Source of the DNA: Nipponacmea schrenckii
Lineage: Eukaryota; Mollusca; Gastropoda; Lottiidae
Assembly: GCA_030562195.1 (NCBI GenBank)
Contig: CM060203.1
Location: forward strand, 5,036,208-5,100,207
Length of the DNA stretch: 64,000 nucleotides
Direction: 5' to 3'
This document shows, one piece after another, positions 1-15,100 of the stretch (its first letter is position 1; every line of letters starts with the position of its first letter). The notes under the pieces were generated by a model. That model worked only from the letters and a program-made list of their open reading frames with translations, was not told where the DNA came from and searched no databases. A program made the translations under genes and the position numbers.

Positions 1-86
1 TCTTTTCAGATTTGTAGAAGGCCTTAGATTCTAGAGAACGTCAATAGTGTAAACACTTTAAAATTAATTTTTAATTATCTACTTAC

Positions 87-157
87 CAAATGCTAAAATA
101 GCAATAGCTTGTGTTACATTATAGTTAGCAAAATTCCATGCACCATCTGTAGAAGGA
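87..157 (-). CDS. SLC38A11: SLC38A11-like coding exon 10 (residues 249-272)
   Basis: Acceptor ATTCAG, donor GTAAGT. Encodes PSTDGAWNFANYNVTQAIAI, matching the family segment before the next helix (an N-rich loop followed by QAI). Last exon in the window; one base of the next codon is carried into the missing exon. Confidence 0.88.
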
Positions 158-3100
158 CTGAATAGTAAAAAGTTAAACAATTTATACACTTCAATAACTA
201 GTAAAAACTTGAAGTAAACAATAAATTCTTTAATAGAACAAAAGTATGCCTTATAGATCAGGTTTTGGGTTTTTTTTTTTTTAAGTTTTAAAGAAAGCAT
301 TAATTCCAAATTTACTTACATATCTTTAGCAAAATCTGCTGCTCTGATAACAAAACACACAAATATAAACCAAATCAAAACAATGGATAAAAATGCCCAC
401 TGAAAAAAATAAACAGAAATAAAATTAAAGGTGATAATTTTCTAGTATACCCTACATTTTTGTAGGTTTGTCTACAATCTTCTGATTGTATTCCTCTTAA
501 GATTAAGTTCAGTCTTATTTTGATTCCAGCTGTCTACAGGTATATTAATGGGTTATTAAAAATGTAAAAGTGGACCAACAATGCTAAGCATTGGATCCAC
601 CAATTATTCCTCAAGTATGGAAGATAAAAACAATTCTTAGACCTGATAACCTTCTTACAAAATGTTTTATAAAAATGATTTAATTTTATTTTTTTAATTG
701 TTAACTACACAAACAGGACCTACAGAATGTGTGCTTTTTAGCTAAAAAGTTGTCAAGATTATTATCAACATCGACATGGACTTAAAATTATAGCATGTAA
801 TTTAATGAGTGAATATAATAGATTTAATTATTAATAGCAAGATAAAGGACATGAAAGTTAACTGCTTCAAAGATCATCTTTATTTATTAACCCTGTTATC
901 ATTCTATGTAAACTGAAGTTTGATTTGTGACATCAGATATCATATTGACTGGAATTTTTTGTTTATAACAGGACAGATAACAATCAAGATTCTGATCAGC
1001 AATATCAACCAATACATCAATCTGATCAAATTAAAACAACACACTTTATATGTATTTATTGTTAGTTATAACTTATATCATGATCTGAAGAAATTTATAA
1101 GAAAGGTGTGTTCACAAATTGTACAAATTAAATGTCTAGGTAACAGTGATGACTTGTAAAATGTTGTATTATCTTCACTGTATATGACTTAATTTTATAG
1201 AATATTATGAAATATCTTTATGTTAGTTTACAAGCAAAGTGAAAAGTGAAAGAATTTAAATATCAGACTTTATAAGTTTTTTGGTTTTTTTTTTAAATCT
1301 GTAGAAATAAATTAACTACAATATCCCAATAACGAAAATATTGTTGCAACACCACTTTCTAAATGACATTAAATCAGCTCATAAATTAACTTGTTAAATC
1401 TATGTATTTTATTATGTGATATATATCATGCTGAGGTTCAAAGCAATATGTAATAATAAACAAAAGAACTATAAGATATACTGTAAGAGATAAAAGAACT
1501 ATATCAACTATTGACAATTGAAGTAAAACACAAGAGACACTAAGATGTCACTTCAACCTTCAGATTTCAATAAATGAAATAGGAAAAATCAATATTTTGT
1601 GTTTTATTGTAATTTATTTTTCTAGAGAAATTGTAATAAGACTGATAAATTATTCAGGATTTATTAAAGGAATAGTGAGGTTTTCTAATTAAATGGTTGA
1701 TTTTATCCAATGTAAATATTCTCTCCAGCTATAAGAGGAAATAAGATAATCAGAAAGTGATTGTCAGCAGTATTTTGTTAAGGTAGCCTAGGTCCACTGG
1801 CGTGTTATTGAACAATCTAGGATAGTTGTCGTTCATAGAAGAATTAACCCAAATTTGTCATTTTTGTAATCTTCATTAGATATAAAAAGCTCCTTTGGAA
1901 ATCTAAAATCTTGATGGTGTCTGTTAAAACATGGGAGATCAATGATTTGAAAACTGGACCAAAATAATCTTCAATCGCTTTAGTCTTCATTTTCACGTAC
2001 AGCAGTTTAGTTTATGCTGTATTAGTATTGTAAATCTTGCTCTGTTGATCGTTAGTAATTAACAGGGATAACCAAGTAACAAAAGGTCATTGCCACAATT
2101 AACCCAGTTACAAATTATCACTCACACTTTCAGGTGTTAGATAAAGTTTTCTGAGTGATGTGAATGGTTGAACAGTCTAAAGTCATCGAACAACAATACT
2201 TTTTAGATGGAATTTGCTTCATATGCAAATAATATTGCTTTTAAAAAGACAATGTACTCACCTTACTGAGGCGAGAAATATTTTTATATAATGATAATGG
2301 TAATGTAACAAAACAAGTACTAAGGAATATAATAAATTGACGATTTCCTAATATAGAATGTACTATCGAGTAGCCTGAAATAAATAAACAAAAAATTTCA
2401 GAAAACAGTTCATGACTGAGAATAGTTAAAAAAAATTGAAATTATTCATGACTGAGATATTATGCACAAGGTATAAAATCATCTAAATACTGTTGCTCGA
2501 GGTCTGTTCCAGCTATCTTGAAGCATTCTTAATAATAACAATCTATTGTAAGGTTGAAACTGTTCTGTAAATGTGACCTAAAGTGCTGTTCAAATAAACC
2601 AAGAAAGGGGCAGTTTTAAAGCAAAATTCATTTGGATCATTTTCCTTACCATGGCTGTTTAGCCTGAATGAACAAATGGCGTCTGACAGTCACAGCAAAG
2701 CTAAATGAAGCACTATAGGGACTATTGAATTTAAATAATGGATTTCTTTATATAAACAATATTCAAATACACTGGATTGAGAATTAAATAATGCACCAGT
2801 CTTAGTATGTGATATCAAGGTTATTTTAGTGGAAGCAAGGAAACACTGGCATTGTTGCATTGACAATATGGCAGCCTGTTTTAACAATGCCTGCGATTTT
2901 CTTACAATATGTCTGATAATTTTGAAATTGAAACGTAAATCTTCTTAAAGGTTCTACTATTCAATCAATAAAGCTTTTAGCTTGTTCAAGGTGAAGCATT
3001 AGCTAAAAACAACAAGTTAAAATTAAAAGATGTCTCTAAAAGTTTTTTTTATTAAGATTAAGCTACTTTGTCAGGCTATTTCCTTTGTAAAAATATAATA

Positions 3101-6100
3101 AATGTGATCTTATCTATTTTTTTAATTCATTACTTGAGATGTATCATTTTCTTCTTATTCTTTTTACAATTAATTTTCTTTTCTATACCATTTTTTTTTG
3201 TTTCTTTCTAAATATATAGCTACATACTGAGGGGTTTAGTACAGATGTCAAGCTGTTAGCTACATTATTTCAACCAATATTTCATACCATCAAATAGATT
3301 TAGAGATGGCCATCCTACATTACTCTAAAAAATTTCATTGTATTTGATAATCAAAATGGCTTCACAATTCAAGACACAAACGAACTAGCTAGTGTTGTTA
3401 GTCGGCCAAGACAATATGCGCTGTGACTCTGCAGATAACTGTTTTATTTTTATTTACTCCCTTTTTTTTACATTAAAAGAAAGAAAAAGGCAAGGCGGTG
3501 TATAAATATGTAACAAAGTATTCAAATCAGTATTGATAATAACAGACAGTATTCTGCTTGTCAAATTCTATTATACTTAACCTCAGACGATATTGATAAA
3601 TGTCTAAAATTCTACAAACAAATACATGTATATGGCTGATATAATATAATTGGATTTGTATGTTTTCATTGCAAGACATAAGGGACTATAAATCATTTGA
3701 TATTTAAGTGTAAACCAGGCGATAAATGTCAGAGATATAAAAGATGATTGGAATTATTGTCTGTAAATCAGGGATGTGAAATCTAAACAGACAATAATAT
3801 TCTCTAAACTTAACCGTGAGATTAGAAAATCAATTCCTCATTATACACACAAGTATTAAAGTGAACTTGATTAAAAACGTCCACAATTTGACACCTGATG
3901 ACATCTCTTTGATAATGAGATTGTATAGCTTCATTCTGATACAGGAATATGGCATTGTACCAAGAACAGTTCTCTAGAGTTTTAAACATCCATGATAATA
4001 TGGGGAGAAAAAAATGCACAATATTTCAGTGTACAATTCACTGTACATGTTTATAGAATGGACAGATCTATGTTCATTCTCTTGATAGTGTGACTATTTT
4101 TCTGTAAAAGATAAATAAAATGAAAGCATTTATTGGTATTTTTTTTGAACTTCCTTGGTTAGAAATCACTATATATACATAGGAGATAAACCCCGGTAAA
4201 CCGGTTCCCCCCTCTAAACCGCAATCCGGCTTTGAAATCAAATCTCTAAGTTGCTAATTTAAAGTTAATTTGTTTCTCTAAACCGGCATCTGATATCGTA
4301 TTACATAAAGTTAATCCGTTGACTGCATAATCAATACGACATGTGCTAATTAATCACTAATCCAACTAATTACGCTTTATGTATTACCACTGCTACGGGT
4401 AAACTGGCGACCCAGGTCCAATAGCCTGCAGCTTTAAAGGGGTTTCACTGTAGTTATATAGAAAACTATATGATACAGATATAATTAAATTTCTTACCAT
4501 CGCCAGCGAACATAAGAACAATCTTTGTGATAGTATCACCAATAATTACATTATAGCTCACCATAGCTGTAAATAGGAAATACTTATTAGTACTGTTATT
4601 GTATTATCTATATACAGGTACTGTACTTTGATAACAGAAAAAGGTGCTTACATCAAAGATTAAGCACATGAAACAAGAAACGGCTTTTATCATTTTTTTT
4701 GGAGAAAATGTCAATAACCATGCAAGTCAACTGCATCATGGACTATATCAATATCTATAAGAACATCCTATCATATCCTGCAATACAAATATAACTCAAA
4801 GTAATCTAGGTCTTCAAGTTGATATTTGTATTTGAAGTAGGCTTACAATCCTTACATTAAAGTACATTCAATTTCAAGTAAAAGGCAACCAACACTTTCA
4901 AGTACAAACACTATAAAGTACAAACACCATCAAGTACAAACACTATCAAGTACAAACACTATCAATTACAAACACTATCAAGTACAAATACTATCAAGTA
5001 CAAACACTATCAAGTGCAAACACTATCAAATGCAAACACTATCAAGTGCAAACACAATCAAATGCAAACACTATCAAGTGCAAACACTATCAAGTACAAA
5101 CACTATCAAGTACAAACACTATCAAGTACAATACTTACCAATAAAAGGATAAAGAAATTGTAAAACTGTAAGAATGTAATACCCTGGTTTACCAAATGCC
5201 ACCAGAACCATGTCCTAGAATAACATCATAAGATAGATACCGGTATATAAAATTTATAATGCTTAATGACTACAATCTGTATTTGACAATTATCAGTTCT
5301 GGAGCTTGGAAAAAATATTTTCAGTTTTAATTTGCAATAGATGTTTGATGCCCACTTTAAAGGTATGGCTATATTTATCTTGAAGTCTTTGGAATCTGAA
5401 AACTCTCAATATGTTTGAATAAGACAAGGTGATATAGTGCCATAGTTTTTTTATACCAGTTTCTGCTGCTAGTGGTGCTTGCATATAAAAAGCATGGAGA
5501 CATCCTGATACAAAATTTTTACTTAATGTACAAAACTCAGATGCAGGAGAGTAAGATGTCAATTTATATTTTATATTACATGTTTAGTGCATTTTATACA
5601 CATAAAACATCTCTGCTTCCATAGAGACCGGTCAGAGTAATCAATAAGTAATTCTCATGTATGGTCATTTACATTGTTGAAACATGCATAAATCAAATCT
5701 TTCATGTCCTTTGGGAAATTCAAGAATATACTAGAACACAGACAGGAACAATAAATTCTAAGTTAATGTTGAAATAAAGCAGTAGAGAGCCATATAGTTT
5801 GTACAAGTCTTGCATACTTTAGGTGGTCATACATTCTGATTAGGAAGTCCCATGTCCCACGTTGATATATGTGCACAAGTATGGTTACTTTGAATATGGG
5901 ATCATCTTTCATTGTCATTTCAGCCCACTGCTAATTGAAACAGATAATCTAGAAAGATCATTGACAAGTGGTCTTTGCCTCAAGTCCCAGCTGGATGAAG
6001 GATCTCAAGCCCCTGTGGCACTTGACCAAGACAAAGATATAGAGAGGATTTCCAGACAATGCACCAGAAAATGAAAGGATCTTACAATCCTGAAGCTGGT

Positions 6101-9100
6101 GACAGAAAGGATCGCAAGGACAAAGACTAGCTGGTAGAAAGGCTTCAGGCCCAGTACACGATGATAATAGTGTATCCTAGATATGGTTAGTATTAAAAAT
6201 GTCAATGTTAATGACCATAGCTATCAAGTATTCTGGAGTCAGAACCATATAGGACAGATACTGGAAGTACAAAGATCTGAGACAGCTGTTACAAGATAAA
6301 GATTCTTTAAAAAGACCTTCAGAATATATTTAAAAAAACCACAAAGTTCTCTGAATGTCAATTGTCTGGTTCTTGAAACATCACATTCAGCAATGTATTA
6401 TTTTTATTTCCAACAGTAGTAATTGGAATTTGAACATACATTTTTAATCCAGACTATTTAAATATTAGTTCTTTATAGGCCATGACTTGTATTTTCAATG
6501 TTTAATTTAGGTTATGAATATTTGTAAATTGTCTGAAAAAGTGCAAAAAACTCCATCATCCCTTGAAATAGACCTCAAACATGAAATGTGACTTTTTACT
6601 TCTATATAATTATGTCTTATGAATGGAGGATTCTGGTCAAATGGATTGGAAGGCTGAAATTTATGATGGTGAACAACTAGCAAATAGTTTAGCCAGAAAA
6701 GTCCTGTTTCTGAGACTATGGTACTATTGGTCAAACAGATGGTGAACCTGTACCTTTAACATCAGTAACATTTTTATAAGGCAAAATTAAAATGAACTAC
6801 TTTTCTGGCTTTTTCATTACTAACTGTCAAGGAGGTTAAATGTGCCAAGCCTGTAACATAAAGCGCCCTGGTTAATGACTTGACGCTCTGTTATGTCAGC
6901 CCCATATCACCACTTACTAGAGTAAATAGAATAGAAGATCTCAAAGCATCTTCTCTACCTGTTTTATAATAAATCAATGTTTCATAAAATGTATTTCAAT
7001 AGTTTTGCTTGAATGTTTATTTGCTTGATTCATAATTTATTAACAGCATTCATACAAACTCAGAATCAAATAGCTTTGAAAGGAAGGGGACATAACTCTC
7101 AGAGCCTCCTGGGTATTTATTGAAAGTCACTTTTTATTATCACAGCAGGTATTGATATCACATCTAGGGCTTTATCATTGGAACTAAAAAATTATGGCTT
7201 CCACAATGAGCTATTTAATGGACATAAAAGACATAAAAAAACAATAATCGCGTCTGGAATAAGCTAGACTATAGACAAGAATATCACATATCTAACCTGG
7301 TAACAATGTGTATTAGACAGTCGACCTCCTTCTATTAACAAAAAAATTGAGTAATCTAAAATAGAGAAACAAAACAAGTTAATTTAATAATAATAAATGG
7401 GTTAGACTACCGTAATGTTGTATCGAAGTAAATCAGTATTGACAGAAATATGACAAGTTAATGGCGGAGATGGAAATAGTAGGAACGCAGTATGGATTTT
7501 TTTAAAATATGAGATAACAATCATTGCTTCAAAATAACTCAGAAGATTTTGTTGCACCTATAGCCTTATCAAATGCTAAGCATTTAATGCTTATCTATGC
7601 TTAATAATAAGGGAATTCTGGCAATACAGCAGAACAAATAGGCCTATAGTCTGTTTATACATTTGATGTCATACATCTAATTTAAAGCTCAATTTTTATG
7701 TTGAAATTGGATTAAAACTTGAGAATGAAGTTGAGAATATGAAAATAGCAACTAATAATATACACTAGCTGATTATAATATTTTCAAACAGATATTCTCT
7801 CTATATAGATACTCTTATATTAAACAATGCTCTTTATTTCTGTTTTATATTCATATAAAGCCTTAAGAACGAACCCTGTTAGCAATGTGAATAAAAGGAA
7901 TCAATTTCCTTAAAAGAAGTAAGAATTTCCGAGAAGGAATTAATATAGATTTATGTATTGAAAATGTCAATTGACATTGATATATTGGCATTGGAATAGC
8001 AATATTCTAAATGTCAAGAGGTATAATCTATTATTACATCACTTCAATTACTTATAGCTTTCAAAATACATCTCATCAGTCAAAATACCCCATCATATTA
8101 TCTCCTATTAAAAGTGCCTTTTCTTGTTTGAAGGCTTGAGGCCACTTTAGAGTTTAGATTGTGTTTGATCAGTTCATCTTCACTACCTTTTTATCACAAC
8201 AAGATAGAGAAGTACAATTTAAACCTTAAAAGTTTCCAATAAAAATTGACAAATTATTTTTTTAAATACGTGGTTTAAGGAAAGAATAAGAAGTCTAAGA
8301 TCATAAATAGCATATGGCTCACCTGTTATAGAAGCAACAAAAATAACCAGAAGAATGCCTAAACCAAATCCAGCTTGTCTCAATGCAAATGGTACACCTG
8401 AATATAAAAGAAAACAAACATGAATGAATCCATGAGTTAGAAGGCTAATCTTGTTAAATATATTTCTATTAATGAACTAGAATCCATGTGAGTAGGTAAA
8501 ACACTTCTTGTATATAGCGAAGTTTATCTTCTATTATTTACTACATCCCACATAAAGTAGGCACAATTCCTTGAAATGTTTTTATATATCTATCTCTATC
8601 TCTAGAACAAGGTTGATAATGAATGAATCAGTGAACAAAATTCTAAAACAAATTATCTTAATACTAGCTTAATACATTCACGTTTACTTCAAGATAATTA
8701 AAACTTACAAACTTCAAACTACATTTTTTTTTTAAAGTATCTATGAAATGTCAGTTTAAAAAGTATTTTGAAAGTTAAGAAGAGTAGAGAATATTAGCAT
8801 TACTTTTTTTTTAAACCAAACAAATGGCAGTGCTGGTGACAATGCCTTCTTTACCAAGTACTCTTTTACATTGCTGGTGATAGCTTCTTCATTTTTATTA
8901 TTATTTTATAGTTAGGGTTAGCTCATTAGGATTGCAACATTTTCAATTATTCTTGTCATATACTGGTAAATGGTCATAGAAATTCATTACCTCAGGTACA
9001 TAGACAGTCTAATGATGTAGATGTTTTACAGACAGAACTGAAAGGGGAATAACAATTAGGACTGATTATTGTACTACTAGATGTTTATTGTCTCTTACTT

Positions 9101-12100
9101 CCATTTTGTTGTATTTTTGTAAAATATATTTCAATTTTATTGAATTTTCATGATTTAGTTTAGTCACCTAATAACAATGTAACTGATCATTCTTCAGATC
9201 TGGTGCAGCAAACAAACTAAAAGATGTTTGTACAACACCATGAGTACACCTTTATCACAAAGTAACAGGAACAGTTTATCTGTTTACCTACATGTTACAA
9301 TATTTGTAGAATCTATCAATTACAAGATTCAAAGGGAGATAAAAACCAAAGAGCAACTGATGTTCAGATTTGATTGACAAGTTGACAGCCATGACAGCAA
9401 CTGAAAGGAATATCCAAATAAGAGCAAGAACTGTCTGGAAGTTTAGCATTTCAAGAAAATTATTTTACAATCATAAATTGATACCTGTCTGAAGAGGAAC
9501 CTATTGATAATGGAAGTACAAATGACTTGCATATTAATGCACTTTATTGAGAGTTGTATAGTCATCATTAAGATGACATTTATTTTCAAAACTCAAAGTA
9601 CATTTTGTCTGCGATATTGGTTTCGCATCTCAAGTTGGCTTCAATGTCATCGCAATTGTAAATTGTAGAAACCATGCCCATTGGAAGTTAGGTTAACTTA
9701 ATAACTTCATGACAATATTACTTCAGTTCACGGCTGGGTTTATCAACTCGCAACCCTCAGAGGGAGTCTACATAACTATTATTCTTCATGTAATTTTTCT
9801 AACTTATAAAGAAGAAATAATCAATTCTCAAGAGTAACCTAATTTTGATCTCAGACACAAGAACTTCTTGAGACTAAGATTTTCTAAGACCAGACATCAT
9901 TAATAATCTTATATCATGTAGAAGATAAAGGTTAAAACCTATCTTTGTCACCATTACATTTATCTATAAATGGGAATCTTATAGCTATGTATTGCCACCA
10001 TTGACCACCACAAGTTATCTATAGATTGTACAGTCACTATTATTTGCCTATTGTAAAATTGTCTGGTTGCATCAAATGCACCTGAAAAAGTCAAGGCCAA
10101 TATCATTTACAGTTAACCACTGTTATATTGGTACCAGATATATATTTATAAAGGGGCCATATTAGTTATCTTTCGAATGTACTTTAATTGGCTAAAAGGG
10201 GACAAGGTATGTGACTGCAAACTTATAGCCTAAACACGTAAGTGGAGTTGTCATATTCATCATATAGCTAATAATGCTATTTTGGCATTGATTATCTAAA
10301 ATGTCTTTCATAACTAATTTATTCTTGTATACATGCTATTTTCTTAGATAATAATGTCATGCTTCAATGCACAGAATGGAAAGACAAACCAAATGAGAAA
10401 ATCTAACACAATGCAATTAAAAGGCCACTTTAAGCGTTGTTTGTTTTCAACCACCTACACATCTATAGATCCAGCAACTTGTTCTATATTTAGCGTGCAG
10501 TTATTGACAAGGAATTAGTTATTGATGAATACTGAGATTGACAATCAATACAAAAACTCTTGTATTTATCATTATTTATGGTGGACCTCAAATTGATTAA
10601 AAAATAGATCAAGATGATTAGTTTTAAATTATTTTTTTAAGTTACTACACCTGCCCCGGATGATCTGACAAGATTCTGCTTTAAATTGTGTTCATTGGAG
10701 TTTTGTTCCATTAGCATCATATGTTTTCATAATATTTGCCAACCAAGCAAAATTACTATTAAAATGTTACAAAAACGATGTATATTCAATAATTCCTTTA
10801 ATAGGAAATCATTGTTTGAATAGAACATTTTGAATGGTTGATTGTTATAAAACCCAGAACACAGGGTACATAATAATTAGGTCAGATCATGGATGGTAAT
10901 CTGAAAGACATTGAACAGTGTTTCATGTTGGTTTTGCAACAGATTACAATGCATTTACCAATTTTGATTAATTTTCAGATTAAGAATGACCTTTTTGACA
11001 GTCTTGACTTATTTCAAAACATTACTGGAAACATGTTAGCATATTACTAGAAAATCAATCACTAAGAAGTACCACAACTGGATTATTCTAATGACTATAA
11101 TTACCATATTTCAACTGTACAACATATAACTTCAACTTACACCCAGTCATGACATTTCAAATAAAAACAGAAAAATCCATATTCATGAATTAAGTCAAAG
11201 CTGTCTGAGGCAATGAACATTAACTGGCACGTAAAAAATATTGAAATATCAAGTTAGAAGACATCAATTTCACTGTTAAGTGGCTGTCAAATTAAATGCA
11301 ATTTCAGAAGATTTTATCTTAAATGAGCAAAGATTTAGATTGAAATAAAATAAAAATTTCCCTAGCTCTGCATGCCTTTTGTTCAACGCATTGATTCATT
11401 TAATGGACGCAGACTGGAATCTTTGCTGAGATAGTAGAAACTGGACCAATATAGTTCTAGTACAAAATATCTCATTCAAATCTCCTAGCCATCTTAAATA
11501 TTTAAACACCAAATAAATTGTTCTTATCCGGCAAGTACAAAATCTATATTTCTTGAGAATCAGTTTTATTTGATTCTAAAGGATTCTCACAAGGACCTGG
11601 AGTACAGTGGAATATCTTGTTGGTAATGGTAATCCTTAATTAATAACTACCCATTACAACTCATTACACTGACCAACATCAGAACTATCTAGATAATGAC
11701 CCTGTCACATGCCAGTCCTTTAAAATGTGGGCACAGAAATGACCAAGGTAGGTGATTTTTGTTGCAGCAGACTACAGACTATATAGTGCTCATCAATACT
11801 TGTCATATCTAAATGAAATTACCCATTAACACTAATACAGATGAAGTCAGTTAGAGCAGATCACCAAGTCTTAATGGTAATAGAAATCCATACCCTGATT
11901 GATCAAGTCTACACCGAGAATAATTCATTTAAATTCCTTCAGGCTGGATTCTTATATCAAGAAATATTCATTCTAAAATAATTAAAAGGATACAGTAGTC
12001 TAAATACTTGCTGTATCAGATATTAGTACAATTTAAAATTCTGTGTAAAATTAGGTTATAAATCTTTTATAAAAATAATGCTGCAAGCAAAAAGGGTATT

Positions 12101-15100
12101 TAAAGAGAGAGTCTCAAATAAGACAAAAGTATTGACCAGCCTTCTAGCCTATATATATATATCATTTTGTATTCTAACAAATTAGTTAACTTTTGCTGTA
12201 TGAAAGAATGAAATTAAGCTTTTATGATCCTACTTCCAACCCCTCCTCCCCCCCCCCCCTTCCTGTGCAATGAATTAAAATGTCATGATAGTAGCATATA
12301 GCCATGTACATTTTTACAATACAGGTATCCAATTGTGAATCTTTATCTTGTGTCGACGAAGAGACTAATTGAAAATTAAGTTAAACTTACCAATAATGCC
12401 TGATCCAATGATAGAATTAATAAAGTTAAAGCTGGCAGTATAAATACCAGATTTAGGCTGTCCATCATCTTTTTCTTCTACTAGTTGTCTAGTATCACCA
12501 ATACTACTAGTATCCGAAAACTGAGAGAAATCAGATGTGGTCTGAAAAATAGAAATTATACCTTTTAATAGTAGAATAATGAATTTATTTTATCCTTCAA
12601 ACAATTCTTAGGAGGTTTTACATGATGGTGTTAAGAAAGAAAGAAAAAAGGATAACAACTTAGGTTCAATAGCTGCCGTGACAGGGATCCTTTCTAGCAG
12701 CTGGTCCTTGGCCAAACCACTTGGCATTGATCTTTCCTGGATTATCTGTACCCATTTACAGCTGGGTGGACTGGAATTATGAGTGAAGATGACTTATTCA
12801 AGGTCAGACTTTCACACTTCGGATGTGGAATGGTTCAAGTATTCATAAATCTCTTATATCTAAATAAGTTAATAGTTTCTATTTTCCTCTATGAAAATTT
12901 GCTCGGTGCTCTGAGCACTGTTTTAACCATATTGGAATCAGTGTGATCAAATCCAAACTATATTTAAGTCATTTATATGAAAATTGTTCAGTTTTCTCAA
13001 ATAATTCTGTTTATTGGTAGTTCTACTATAGAACTCATTCAGTTCTCAGTAATAGTAGTATCCGGAGGATACTGATAAATCAATATACAACCATCTTTAA
13101 CTATATTAGTCAATAGTACTTATGTAAATAAATCTAATTAGCTGTTAACACTTGATCTTATTGAATACTGAACTTTGGTCAATCTTATAAAGATTGTGGT
13201 ATTTTTATTTCTTGGCTTTTACAATAGTTAATACAATTGACTAACAACACAATTGATTGATCAGAGGCTTGAATAGTTTCCTCCTCTGCATACTGAAACA
13301 ATAGGCTGAACTAAAGAAAAAGTTCAAGTAAAATTCCTAACGAAACAGACATCTAAACTCAAAAATACTGCTAGAGATGTATCAGATATTCCAAGATACA
13401 AAGAGATATCCTTCGTCAATTGAGTTGGCCCTTAACACACACTATGGCTTTTGTGGATAGTATACATACGCAAAATGGAAACATAATAGGTTTTACATTG
13501 TACTTTCCTTTGCCAGATAGAACTTATAAAAGAGCAGCGCCAAATGTTGTTAGGACAAGCCGTGTTTGTACCCGATTCTTGTTTAACAATTTACAATTGA
13601 TCATGAATGTGTTAACTCTGTAGCACACAGAAACTTGTTTCCCAAGACAAGACTCAGGTCTTCAAGAGTAAACTTGTTTCCCAAGACAAAACTCAGGAGT
13701 AAACTTGTTTCCCAAGACAAGACTCAGGTCTTCAAGAGTAAACTTGTTTCCCAAGACAAGACTCGGGTCTTCACAAGAGTAAACTTGTTTCCCAAGACAA
13801 GACTCAGGTCTTCAAGAGTAAACTTGTTTCACATGACAAGACTCTGGTCTTCAAGAGTAAACTTGTTTACCAAGACAAGACTCAGGTCTTCAAGAGTAAA
13901 CTTGTTTCCCAAGACAAGACTCGGGTCTTCAAGAGTAAACTTGTTTCCCAAGACAAGACTCAGGTCTTCAAGAGTAAACTTGTTTCCCAAGACAAGACTC
14001 AGGTCTTCAAGAGTAAACTTGTTTCCCAAGACAAGACTCAGGTCTTCAAGAGTAAACTTGTTTCCCAAGACAAGATCGGGTCTTCAAGAGTAAACTTGTT
14101 TCCCAAGACAAGACTCAGGTCTTCAAGAGTAAACTTGTTTCCCAAGACAAGACTCAGGTCTTCAAGAGTAAACTTGTTCACATGACAAGACTCAGGTCTT
14201 CAAGAGTAAACTTGTTTCCCAAGACAAGACTCAGGTCTTCAAGAGTAAACTTGTTTCCCAAGACAAGCCCCAAAAAACTCAAAAGGTCTTTCAAGAGTAA
14301 ACTTGTTTCCCAAGACAAGACTCAGGTCTTCAAGAGTAAACTTGTTTACAAAGAAAAGACTCAGGTCTTTAAGAGTAAACTTGTTTACAAAGACAAGACT
14401 CAGGTCTTCAAGAGTAAACTTGTTTCCCAAGACAAGACTCAGGTCTTCAAGAGTAAACTTGTTTCCCATGACAAGACTCAGGTCTTCAAGAGTAAACTTG
14501 TTTAAATCAATCTATATTATTGTTTAAGGGACTCTTACTCAGTCCTTCATTCCCACCAACAAACTTCAGGAGTCCATAAGACCACCATATAGCTTTAATA
14601 GTAGAGGAATATTCATTATTTTATATCTGCCATAAGGGAATCACTGATCAATGAGTTAGATTAGATATATAATTAGAAACAAGACAAGGAGCACTATGGG
14701 TAATGTTTCTTGTCAATTCCTGGCCTTAATAGCTAATCAATATACTTAACCATGTTTTGTTTCATTAGTTGACTTAAAGGAGAACTTTCGGATGGATATT
14801 TCACTCCTATCTTTTTCTTTTGAGTTCTTTATGGACTGATGTTACAAAAACCCTCCAAAAAAACAGTATTTTAATAAGATTTATTTGACTTTTGACGACC
14901 AACAACACAAGAACTGCTGCACACTTATAATCATAATTTTGACATCAATCTTCCTGTGATTCTGATAAAGCAAAACATAACCTTAAAGGTATGACATGCA
15001 TATATTTGAAAATGTCTATAATATATATTCAAAGGTGCAAAATTATCACTAAGACACTAAGCACAAATTATAGGAGAAGCTGTGTCAATATCAAAACTAA

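Noticed and set aside
4180..4452. Complete DNA transposon with AAACCCC-type ends
   Set aside because: Only one plausible end (GGGGTTTCACTGTA); no matching opposite end or target duplication found, so it is kept only as a possible fragment.
13635..14093. 152-codon repetitive open frame (and its opposite-strand partners)
   Set aside because: It is the 39-bp minisatellite read in frame; several frames on both strands are open, with no splice or family support.
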